Source of the DNA: Micromonospora kangleipakensis
GTDB taxonomy: Bacteria > Actinomycetota > Actinomycetes > Mycobacteriales > Micromonosporaceae
Assembly: GCF_004217615.1 (NCBI RefSeq)
Contig: NZ_SHLD01000001.1
Span: forward strand, 434,001 to 498,000
Direction: 5' to 3'
DNA: 64,000 bases
Shown here piece by piece: positions 57,024-64,000 of this stretch (position 1 is its first letter; every line of letters starts with the position of its first letter). The position numbers and the translations under genes were made by a program. The notes under the pieces are model-generated. The model was given only the letters and a program-made list of their open reading frames with translations, was not told the DNA's origin and did not search any database.

Positions 57024-57989
57024 GTGCGAGCAGCTGAGCAGCGGGGCGACACCTGGCCGGCCCGCCTTCACGTGGTGACCGGCAAGGGCGGCACGGGCAA
57101 GACCAGCGTGGCCGCGGCGCTGGCCCTCGGCCTGGCCGCCGGCGGCCGGCGCACGCTGCTGGTCGAGGTGGAGGGGCGGCAGGGCATCGCCCAGCTCTTC
57201 GGCACCGACCCGCTGCCGTACGAGGAACGGCACCTGGCCGACGCCCCCGGCGGCGGCGAGGTGCGGGCCCTGGCGGTGGACGCCGAGGAGGCCCTGCTCG
57301 AGTACCTGGACATGTTCTACAAGCTCGGCGCGGCCGGCCGGGCGCTGCGCAAGCTCGGCGCGATCGACTTCGCCACCACCATCGCGCCGGGCCTGCGGGA
57401 CGTGCTGCTCACCGGCAAGGTGAAGGAGGCGACCACCCGCACCAGCGGTCAGCGCCGGACGTACGACGCCGTGGTCCTGGACGCGCCGCCGACCGGGCGG
57501 ATCGGCCGGTTCCTCAACGTCACCGCGGAGACCGCCCGGCTGGCGAAGATGGGTCCGATCAAGACCCAGAGCGACGGGGTCTCCGCGCTGCTGCGCTCCC
57601 CGATGACCGCGGTGCACGTGGTGACGTTGCTGGAGGAGATGCCGGTCCAGGAGACGGTGGACGCGATCACCGAGCTGACCCAGCTCGGCTTCCCGGTCGG
57701 TCGCGTGATCGTCAACGGCGCCCGGCCACCGGTGCCGGCGGGGCGGGCGTTGAGCCAGGCCGAGCTGAAGCGGGGCCTGCTCGCCGCCGGCCTGCCCGCC
57801 GACCGCGACACCGTGGCCGGGCTGGCCGGGGAGGCCCGGGACCAGCTCGTCCGCCGGGAGCTGGAGGATTCGCTCCGCGCCGAACTGGTGGAGCTGGGCG
57901 TGCCGTTGACCGAGCTGCCGCTGCTGCCCGACGGGGTCGACCGGGCCGGGCTGGAGACGCTGGCCAGGGTGCTCGTCCGGGCGGATTGA
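57024..57989 (+). CDS. ArsA/Get3-like ATPase, first of pair (Rv3679-like)
   Basis: 321 residues with the deviant P-loop VVTGKGGTGKTSVAAALAL, the switch segment VVLDAPPTGRIGRFL and VIVNGARPP. The mycobacterial pair Rv3679/Rv3680 forms a complex related to anion-pump and tail-anchored-protein ATPases and contributes to stress tolerance. No cysteine pair for arsenite is visible, so arsenic transport is unlikely. Confidence 0.88.
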   Translation: MRAAEQRGDTWPARLHVVTGKGGTGKTSVAAALALGLAAGGRRTLLVEVEGRQGIAQLFGTDPLPYEERHLADAPGGGEVRALAVDAEEALLEYLDMFYKLGAAGRALRKLGAIDFATTIAPGLRDVLLTGKVKEATTRTSGQRRTYDAVVLDAPPTGRIGRFLNVTAETARLAKMGPIKTQSDGVSALLRSPMTAVHVVTLLEEMPVQETVDAITELTQLGFPVGRVIVNGARPPVPAGRALSQAELKRGLLAAGLPADRDTVAGLAGEARDQLVRRELEDSLRAELVELGVPLTELPLLPDGVDRAGLETLARVLVRAD

Positions 57990-58034
57990 CTCACACCTGC
58001 GGCCGGCACGGAGCAGAGACACCCCTCAGCCCGA

Positions 58035-58040
58035 TACGCT
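58035..58040 (+). promoter_or_regulatory. -10 box of leaderless promoter, second ArsA-like ATPase
   Basis: TACGCT, 6 nt before GTG 58047; it favours that GTG over the TTG at 58044. Confidence 0.5.
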
Positions 58041-58046
58041 CGATTG

Positions 58047-59195
58047 GTGCCTTCCGAAGACGCGGCGCCACCGCTGGACGTCGACCAGATCCTCGCCGAC
58101 CCCGGCGTACGGATAGTGGTCTGCTGCGGGGCGGGCGGAGTGGGCAAGACGACCACGGCCGCCGCGCTGGCGCTGCGCGCCGCCGAGCGGCACGGCCGGC
58201 GGACGGTTGTGCTCACCATCGACCCGGCCCGCCGGCTGGCCCAGTCCCTCGGCCTGACCGAGCTGGACAACACCCCGCGCCAGGTCAAGGGCATCGACGT
58301 CGAGGTCAGCGGCGGTGAGCTGCACGCCATGATGCTGGACATGAAGCGCACCTTCGACGACGTGGTGCTCCAGCACACCGACCCGGCGAAGGCGGCGGAG
58401 ATCTTCGCCAACCCCTTCTACCAGGCGATGAGCTCGACCTTCGCCGGCACGCAGGAGTACATGGCGATGGAGAAGCTCGGGCAGCTGCACGCCCGGGGCG
58501 AGTGGGACCTGATCGTGGTGGACACCCCGCCGTCCCGCTCGGCGCTGGACTTCCTCGACGCCCCCGCCCGGCTCTCCCGCTTCTTGGACGGGCGGATGCT
58601 GCGGCTGCTGCTGGCCCCGGCGCGCAGCGGGGGGCGGAGCATGTTCAGCCTCGTGACCGCCAGCTTCGGGATGTTCTCGAAGGTCGTGCAGAAGGTGATC
58701 GGCGCGCAACTGCTCACCGACCTGTCCGGCTTCGTCGCCGCGCTGGATTCCATGTTCGGCGGCTTCCGGCAGCGGGCCGAGCAGACGTACCGAATCCTGC
58801 AGGCGCGGGAGACGGCGTTCCTGCTGGTGGCGGCGCCCGAGCCGGACGCGGTCCGGGAGGCCGCCTACTTCGCCGGGCGGCTGCGGGAGGAGCGGATGCC
58901 GCTGGCCGGCCTGGTGCTCAACCGGGTCCACCGTCCGGCCGTCACGTCGCTCGACGCGGCGGAGAGCCTGGCCGCCGCGGAGCGGCTGGCCGAGCTGAGT
59001 GGCCACGAGGGCACCGCCGACGTGCTGCGGGCCCACGCCGCGCTGGCCCAGCAGGCGGTACGCGAGCAGCGGGTGGCGGCCCAGTTCACGGAGGCGTTCC
59101 CGGCGGTGCCGGCGGTGTCGGTGGCGGCGCAGCCCGCCGACGTGCACGACGTCGACGGGCTGCGGACGATCGGCGCGGCGATCAGCCGGGCCTGA
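58047..59195 (+). CDS. ArsA/Get3-like ATPase, second of pair (Rv3680-like)
   Basis: 382 residues with CCGAGGVGKTTTAAALALRA, LTIDPARRLAQSLGL, VVDTPPSRSALDFLDAP and a C-terminal region of paired helices. It has its own leaderless promoter despite following its partner by only 57 bp, so the two subunits may be made independently. Convergent with the whiB gene, 10 bp away. Confidence 0.88.
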   Translation: MPSEDAAPPLDVDQILADPGVRIVVCCGAGGVGKTTTAAALALRAAERHGRRTVVLTIDPARRLAQSLGLTELDNTPRQVKGIDVEVSGGELHAMMLDMKRTFDDVVLQHTDPAKAAEIFANPFYQAMSSTFAGTQEYMAMEKLGQLHARGEWDLIVVDTPPSRSALDFLDAPARLSRFLDGRMLRLLLAPARSGGRSMFSLVTASFGMFSKVVQKVIGAQLLTDLSGFVAALDSMFGGFRQRAEQTYRILQARETAFLLVAAPEPDAVREAAYFAGRLREERMPLAGLVLNRVHRPAVTSLDAAESLAAAERLAELSGHEGTADVLRAHAALAQQAVREQRVAAQFTEAFPAVPAVSVAAQPADVHDVDGLRTIGAAISRA

Positions 59196-59205
59196 GGCGC
59201 GGCGG

Positions 59206-59526
59206 TCAGTTCGCGGCGGTCACCAGGACCTTGTCCTTGCCGGCCTTCTCCTTGGCGTTCTTCTTCATGGCGGCCTCGAACATCTTGCGCCAGCTCGTCA
59301 CCTGCGGGTGACGGCGCAGCAGCGCCCGGCGTTCGCGTTCGGTCATGCCGCCCCACACCCCGAACTCGATCCGGTTGTCGAGCGCATCGGCCAGGCACTC
59401 GTACCGAACTGGGCAGCTCCGGCAGATCCTCTTCGCCACGTTCTGTTCGGCGCCCTGTACGAACAACGCGTCCGGGTCCCCGTTCTGACATGCCGCCAGC
59501 GACGGCCAGTCAGTGATCATGCCCAT
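59206..59526 (-). CDS. whiB4: WhiB-family iron-sulfur regulator (WhiB4-like)
   Basis: 106 residues with the four cluster-binding cysteines Cys13, Cys35, Cys38 and Cys44 (AACQNGDP, ICRSCPVRYECL), the turn motif GVWGGMTERERR and a basic C-terminal tail. WhiB4 in mycobacteria is an oxygen- and redox-sensing regulator; the neighbours (ATPase pair, ponA2) confirm orthology. A GGGGGGA lies 9-10 nt before ATG 59526. Confidence 0.92.
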   Translation of the reverse strand: MGMITDWPSLAACQNGDPDALFVQGAEQNVAKRICRSCPVRYECLADALDNRIEFGVWGGMTERERRALLRRHPQVTSWRKMFEAAMKKNAKEKAGKDKVLVTAAN

Positions 59527-59928
59527 GTGTACACGTCCCCCCTTGCAGTACCTACCGACTTCGCGCGACCAGCCGTCGATTCCCCCCGGTCGTCCGGCCC
59601 GTCCTTCCCCAAGGAGGCACGGACGACGTGTGGCTCTGTCGCCGCCACCATCATGCTCTGTAGTCACCTGATTACGCAACGTTGTCGGCGAAATCCATCA
59701 TTCCGGACACTCCCGGCTTCCCGGGCCTTCACCCGCCGTCTACCCGGCCGAGGTCCGTGAAAACGCTGCGCGGCTCCCCCGTTCGGAGGAGACTCGTCGG
59801 CGGGTTCACGCAACCACGCACCGGGGTTCGTGCGTTTAGCACAACGAGGTCGGCGCGCGCAGGAAATGGGGAAAGAACGCCCCAGCGCCCCTCGTTCCCT
59901 ACTCGCGTACCCTGTCGAGGTGACCTGG
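59527..59928. promoter_or_regulatory. Divergent whiB4-ponA2 regulatory region
   Basis: This 402-bp gap has no supported gene. On the minus side GTCGTCCG (59589-59596) pairs with CGGACGAC (59620-59627), with an inner CCTT/AAGG pair, forming a hairpin inside the probable whiB leader. TTGCGT with CATGAT 18 bp downstream (minus strand, about 59655-59685) is a weak promoter candidate. Near 59828-59842 GTGC-GTTTA-GCAC could fold on the ponA2 side. Confidence 0.4.
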
Positions 59929-62355
59929 ATGCGGAAACGTGACCACAATGTGCTGACCAACGCCGCATCGCTACTCATCTGTGGCCTGTTGGCCGGCGTG
60001 GTGGTCGCGGCGGCGGCCTTCCCCGCGGTGGCGATGTCCGGGCTGGCCGCCAAGGCCGGCGCCGAAACCTTCGGCGCGCTGCCCAACGAGTTGACCGTGG
60101 CCCGGGCGCCGCAGATCACCTATCTGCTCGCCTCGGACGGCAAGACCCCGCTCGCCACGATGTACGACGAGAACCGCAAGGACGTCAAGCTCAAGGACAT
60201 CTCACCCTTGATGCAGAAGGCGATCATCGCGGCCGAGGACCACGACTTCTACAAGCACAACGGCGTCGACCTCAACGGTGTCGCCCGGGCGTTCGTCAAC
60301 AACCAGTCCGGTGCCAACTCCCGCCAGGGCGCGTCGACGCTGACCATGCAGTACGTCCGGCTCGCCATCGCGTACTCGGCGACGCACCCGGCCGACGTGG
60401 TCGCGGCGACCGAGGACACCAGCGCCCGGAAGCTGCGCGAGATGCGCTACGCGCTCCAGATCGACAAGGAGCTCACCAAGGACGAGATCCTGGAGCGCTA
60501 CCTGAACATCGCGGCCTTCGGCAACGGCGCGTACGGCATCTTCGCGGCCAGCCAGGTCTACTTCGGCAAGCCGCCGAGCAAGCTCGACATCCAGGAGTCG
60601 GCCATGCTCGCCGGCATGGTCAAGGCGCCGACCGCGTTCGACCCGACCACCAGGGCCGGTTACCCGGAGGCGGTGGCCCGGCGGGACTACGTCATCCAGA
60701 ACATGGCCGACATCGGGGCGATCACCCAGGCGGAGGCCGACCAGGCCAAGAAGATCAAACTGAAGGTCAACAACAAGCGCACCCCGAACGGCTGCGTCGA
60801 CACCAACCAGCGGACCTGGGGCTTCTTCTGCGACTACTTCTACCGCTGGTGGCTGCAGCAGGAGACGTTCGGCTCGACCTCGTACGACCGGGAGCGCCGG
60901 CTGAAGAGCGGCGGCTACACCATCACCACCACGCTCGACGTGCAGGCGCAGAAGGGCGCCGACAAGGCGGTCCGCAACCACCTGGGCGAGAACAGCAAGG
61001 CGGCCCGGATGGTCGCGGTCATCGAGCCGGGCAGCGGCCGGGTGCGGGCGATCTCGGTGAACCGGAACTTCGAGATCGACAATCCGGACAACCCGAAGAA
61101 CAAGATCTCCAGCGACCCGAAGAAGGCCAAGAAGAAGATCCTGGGCAACTACCCGAACACGGTCAACCCGCTGGTCACCGGCGGGCCCGGCATCACCGGG
61201 TACCAGGCCGGCTCGACCTTCAAGATGTTCGCGCTGGTGGCGGCGCTGGAGAAGGGCATCCCGCTCAGCTACACCATCAACGCGCAGCCGCAGTTCAAGT
61301 CGGAATACATCATCGATTCGAGCAACCCGGCGGCCTGCAAGGGCACGCACTTCTACTGCCCGAAGAACGCCAGCGCCAGCATGACCGGCGTGCACAACAT
61401 GTGGAGCGCGTTCGGCAAGTCGGTGAACACCTACTTCATCCCGCTCCAGCAGCAGGTCGGCGCGGAGAACGTGGTGAAGGTCGCCCAGAAGCTCGGCATC
61501 ACCTTCCGCGCACCCTCGGACGCCAGATTCGCCTCGACCAAGGACTACGCGCACCAGTGGGGCGCGTTCAGCCTCGGCGTCTCCCAGACCACCCCGCTCG
61601 AGCTGGCCAACGCGTACGCGACGCTGGCCGCGGACGGCAAGTACTGCGAGCCGATCCCGGTCCAGGAGATCCGCGGCCCGGACGGCGACAAGCTGGACAT
61701 CGCCAACCCGCACTGCGAGCAGCGGATCAGCACCGAGGTGGCCCGGGCCGCCGTGGACGCGGCCCGCTGCCCGGTCGGTGACAGGTCGTCGACCTCGAAG
61801 TGCACCGGCGCCACCGCCGGCAACGTCCGCGGCATCGTCAAGGCGCCGGTGGCCGGCAAGTCCGGCACCACCGACTCGGACAAGACCTCCGCCCTGGTCG
61901 CGATGACCAAGCAGTACGCGGTCGCCGGCATCATGGCCGACCCGGACTGGCCGCAGACCAACCAGAAGATGGGCCACGACGTCCCGAACGGCATCAACCC
62001 GGCGGTGTACGAGACGCTGCGCGACGCGATGAAGAACAAGGAGCGGATCGAGTTCACCCCGCCCAGCGGGAAGATCATCCTGGGTGACCAGCGCTCCATC
62101 CCCGACGTCAAGTGCCAGCCGATCGACGCCGCCAAGTCGCGGCTGCGCGGCGCCGGGTTCGACCCCGTCGTCTCCACCAGCAAGGTCGCGTCGAGCTGCC
62201 CGAAGGACACCGCCGCCGGCACCAGCCCGGACGGCCGCACCATCAAGGGCGGCGTGGTCACCATCGAGGTGAGCGCCGGTGGCGGGGCCACCCCCGGCGG
62301 CGACGCCACTCCGCCCGGCACACCGCCGACCCGCCCGGGGCGACCACGCGGCTGA
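59929..62355 (+). CDS. ponA2: Bifunctional penicillin-binding protein PonA2 with PASTA domain
   Basis: Class A PBP, 808 residues: one TM (about 12-45), GT51 glycosyltransferase (AAEDHDFYKHNGVD, ASTLTMQYVR), transpeptidase with SxxK in GSTFKMF, SVN in FGKSVNTYF and KSGT in VAGKSGTTDSDK, and a C-terminal PASTA domain (SIPDVKCQPIDAAKSRLRGA) that binds stem peptides or lipid II. ATG 59929 is chosen for its GAGGTGA Shine-Dalgarno five bases upstream; GTG 59920 is the alternative. Divergent from whiB4 as in mycobacteria. Confidence 0.95.
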   Translation: MRKRDHNVLTNAASLLICGLLAGVVVAAAAFPAVAMSGLAAKAGAETFGALPNELTVARAPQITYLLASDGKTPLATMYDENRKDVKLKDISPLMQKAIIAAEDHDFYKHNGVDLNGVARAFVNNQSGANSRQGASTLTMQYVRLAIAYSATHPADVVAATEDTSARKLREMRYALQIDKELTKDEILERYLNIAAFGNGAYGIFAASQVYFGKPPSKLDIQESAMLAGMVKAPTAFDPTTRAGYPEAVARRDYVIQNMADIGAITQAEADQAKKIKLKVNNKRTPNGCVDTNQRTWGFFCDYFYRWWLQQETFGSTSYDRERRLKSGGYTITTTLDVQAQKGADKAVRNHLGENSKAARMVAVIEPGSGRVRAISVNRNFEIDNPDNPKNKISSDPKKAKKKILGNYPNTVNPLVTGGPGITGYQAGSTFKMFALVAALEKGIPLSYTINAQPQFKSEYIIDSSNPAACKGTHFYCPKNASASMTGVHNMWSAFGKSVNTYFIPLQQQVGAENVVKVAQKLGITFRAPSDARFASTKDYAHQWGAFSLGVSQTTPLELANAYATLAADGKYCEPIPVQEIRGPDGDKLDIANPHCEQRISTEVARAAVDAARCPVGDRSSTSKCTGATAGNVRGIVKAPVAGKSGTTDSDKTSALVAMTKQYAVAGIMADPDWPQTNQKMGHDVPNGINPAVYETLRDAMKNKERIEFTPPSGKIILGDQRSIPDVKCQPIDAAKSRLRGAGFDPVVSTSKVASSCPKDTAAGTSPDGRTIKGGVVTIEVSAGGGATPGGDATPPGTPPTRPGRPRG

Positions 62356-62367
62356 TCCGTGACACGG

Positions 62368-62402
62368 ACGGGCGGGCACCCCACGAGGGGGTGCCCGCCC
62401 GT
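62368..62402. terminator. Strong terminator between ponA2 and yqeY-like gene
   Basis: A 15-bp perfect stem (62368-62382 with 62388-62402) and 5-nt loop, 12 nt after the ponA2 stop and 30 nt before the convergent stop; it can serve both genes. Confidence 0.85.
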
Positions 62403-62432
62403 TTCGCGTACGTCCGGCGGCAGCCGGTCGGG

Positions 62433-62888
62433 TCAGAGGCCGAGCTGTCGGCGTACCTCGGCGGCGACGCGACCGCCCTCGGCCCGGCCGGCCACCGCGG
62501 TCTGGGCCGCCTTCATGGCCGGGCCCATCTGCGCCTTGCCGGTGAAGCCGCCCGCGGCGAGCGCCCCCGCGACCAGCTCGGCCAGCTCGTCGTCGGAGAG
62601 CTGCTTCGGCAGGTAGCGCTCCAGCACCTCACCCTCGGAGGTCTCCTTCGTGGCCTGCTCGGCGCGGCCGGCGTCGGCGAAGGCGGTGGCGGCCTCGCGC
62701 CGCTTCTTCGCCTCCTTGGTCAGCACCGCGAGCACCTCGTCGTCGGTGAGCTCGCGCTTGGCCTTGCCGGCGACCTCGGCGTTGCCGACGGCCGCGAGGG
62801 CCATCCGCAGCGTGGAGGTGGTCAGCTCGTCGCGCGCCTTGAGAGCGGCGCGCATGTCTGCGGTGAGGCGGTCCTTCAGCGTGCTCAT
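62433..62888 (-). CDS. GatB/YqeY-domain protein
   Basis: 151 residues: MSTLKDRLTADMRAALKARD, LRMALAAVGNAEV, LTDDEVLAVLTKEAKKRREA and the C-terminal MGPAMKAAQTAVAGRAEGGR are typical of YqeY, a small helical protein related to the GatB tail domain and thought to bind tRNA. ATG 62888 follows a TAGTTT box by 8 nt. Confidence 0.93.
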   Translation of the reverse strand: MSTLKDRLTADMRAALKARDELTTSTLRMALAAVGNAEVAGKAKRELTDDEVLAVLTKEAKKRREAATAFADAGRAEQATKETSEGEVLERYLPKQLSDDELAELVAGALAAGGFTGKAQMGPAMKAAQTAVAGRAEGGRVAAEVRRQLGL

Positions 62889-62896
62889 GGACGGTC

Positions 62897-62906
62897 AAAC
62901 TACCCT
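62897..62906. promoter_or_regulatory. Overlapping divergent -10 boxes
   Basis: TACCCT (62901-62906, plus) serves the phosphoesterase gene 7 nt downstream, and TAGTTT (62902-62897, minus) serves the yqeY-like gene 8 nt away. The two boxes share the central TA, so polymerase can occupy only one at a time. Confidence 0.5.
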
Positions 62907-62913
62907 GAACGCC

Positions 62914-63807
62914 ATGCGAAAGCGCACACTATTCCGGCTTGCCGCCGGCACCGTCGCCGCGGGCGTGGCCACCCTGGCGTACGCGTCGCTCGTCGAACGC
63001 AACATGTTCACCCTCCGCCGGTACGACGTGCCGGTGCTCCCGGCCGACGCCGAGCCGCTGCGCGTGCTGCACCTGTCGGACCTGCACATGATGCCCGGCC
63101 AGCGGCGCAAGCAGGACTGGGTGGCCTCGCTGGCCGCCCTCGACCCCGACCTGGTCGTGGTGACCGGGGACAACATGGCCCACCCCGACGCCGTCCCCGG
63201 CGTGCTGCGGGCCCTGCAACCGCTGCTCGACTTCCCGGGCGCGTTCGTCTTCGGCTCGAACGACTACACCGGGCCGGTCTGGAAGAACCCGTTCACCTAC
63301 TTCCTGCCCGACCGGGAGTACACCGAGGGCGCGGCGCTGCCGTACGAGGAGCTCCGGGACGTCTTCACCGGCGCCGGCTGGGCCGACCTGAACAACGCCC
63401 GGACCACGGTGAAGGCCGGCGGCCGGGAGGTCGAGCTGGTCGGCGTCGACGACCCGCACATCGAGCGGGACGACTACGCCGCGGTGGCCGGCCCGGCGTC
63501 CGGCTCGGCCGAGCTCGCGATCGCCCTGGCCCACTCCCCCGAGCCGGCCGTCCTCGACCAGATGGCCGCGGACGGCTTCGGGCTGCTGCTCGCCGGGCAC
63601 ACCCACGGCGGCCAGGTCTGCGTGCCGGGCTACGGCGCGCTGGTGACCAACTGCGGGCTGCCCCGCTCGATGGCCCGCGGCCTGCACCGCTGGCCCGGCT
63701 CGGACTCGTGGCTGCACGTCTCCGCCGGGCTCGGCACGCACCCGACCGCGCCGGTGCGCTTCGCCTGCCCGCCGGAGGCGAGCATCCTCACCCTGATCCC
63801 CCGCTGA
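62914..63807 (+). CDS. Membrane-anchored metallophosphoesterase (Rv3683-like)
   Basis: 297 residues: an N-terminal TM or uncleaved signal (about 6-24), then the calcineurin-like motifs [38 protein letters not shown] and [11 protein letters not shown]. This is the YkuE/YaeI-like type, in which an arginine or serine occurs near the active site. ATG 62914 is set by the TACCCT box; the frame open to 62650 is antisense to the YqeY-like gene. Confidence 0.9.
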   Translation: MRKRTLFRLAAGTVAAGVATLAYASLVERNMFTLRRYDVPVLPADAEPLRVLHLSDLHMMPGQRRKQDWVASLAALDPDLVVVTGDNMAHPDAVPGVLRALQPLLDFPGAFVFGSNDYTGPVWKNPFTYFLPDREYTEGAALPYEELRDVFTGAGWADLNNARTTVKAGGREVELVGVDDPHIERDDYAAVAGPASGSAELAIALAHSPEPAVLDQMAADGFGLLLAGHTHGGQVCVPGYGALVTNCGLPRSMARGLHRWPGSDSWLHVSAGLGTHPTAPVRFACPPEASILTLIPR

Positions 63808-63848
63808 GGTCCGGGGCCGGTCCGGCCCAGGGGCGGGGGGTACCGAGT

Positions 63849-63876
63849 TTGACCATCGGACCGGGTGGGCTACTAT
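63849..63876 (+). promoter_or_regulatory. tRNA-Pro promoter
   Basis: TTGACC (63849-63854), 16-bp spacer, TACTAT (63871-63876): the closest match to the vegetative consensus in the window, with a start expected near 63883, about 8 nt before the mature tRNA. Confidence 0.7.
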
Positions 63877-63890
63877 TTGTCGGCACGCCT

Positions 63891-63967
<77 letters not shown>

Positions 63968-64000
63968 GAGGTAACAGCAGTTCAGGGCCGGTTTTCCATT

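Noticed and set aside
57024..59195. Arsenite efflux ATPase assignment
   Set aside because: No metal-binding cysteine set and no ArsB or ArsR neighbours; gene order matches the Rv3679/Rv3680 stress-related pair.
59527..59928. ydaO-type (c-di-AMP) riboswitch upstream of ponA2
   Set aside because: The gap is large enough, but I could not find the conserved core; only short hairpins are seen.

Overview
The window is from a very GC-rich actinomycete, most likely Micromonospora or a close relative. The evidence is pervasive G/C at third codon positions, many GTG starts, start/stop overlaps of the GTGA/ATGA type, WhiB and mycosin/ESX genes, and a gene order that matches the Mycobacterium tuberculosis Rv3671c-Rv3683 block. 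It reads as ordinary chromosome, with accessory genes inserted into two or three conserved blocks.

Layout. 1-2569: the end of an FtsK/SpoIIIE-like ATPase with degenerate nucleotide-binding motifs, coupled to a small membrane protein. 2595-14202: a conserved housekeeping block, mostly on the minus strand (ppa, PBP4-type dacB, a zinc metallopeptidase-like protein, tilS, hpt, ftsH, folE). A gamma-glutamyltransferase, an AdpA/GlxA-type regulator and a 45-aa membrane peptide lie between tilS and hpt. 14258-22782: a type VII (ESX) secretion locus (eccD, eccC, mycP) with a TnpB gene and a possible decayed transposase inserted between eccD and eccC. 22832-24400: two PAP2 membrane phosphatases.

24437-30709 holds marP, a NUDIX hydrolase, a thioredoxin-like lipoprotein, nth, a CapA-like lipoprotein, cbiZ and a Crp-type regulator. 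The other half of the mycobacterial block resumes at 54118-63807: MBL hydrolase, RidA, a DUF4177-like peptide, paired ArsA/Get3-like ATPases, whiB4-like, ponA2, a YqeY protein and a phosphoesterase. About 23 kb of variable genes separates the halves: a phosphoesterase; a TetR-controlled acyl-CoA carboxylase/dehydrogenase operon (31945-41296) resembling leucine or acyclic-terpene catabolism; an island built around a 1255-aa repeat-CHAT protease (41303-49835) with membrane, PH/TPR and kinase genes; a membrane protein; and a 1190-aa zinc-ribbon/cyclase/AAA protein. A tRNA-Pro(CGG) closes the window.

Regulation. At least ten genes have a TANNNT box 6-8 nt before the start codon, indicating leaderless transcription and fixing several starts (marP, cbiZ, nth, the zinc metallopeptidase, the second ATPase). 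Three unrelated long perfect inverted repeats (9282-9351, 31731-31829, 54986-55063) occupy intergenic gaps. The most unusual items are the CHAT island with its frameshifted PH/TPR gene, and TnpB sitting 12 bp upstream of eccC.
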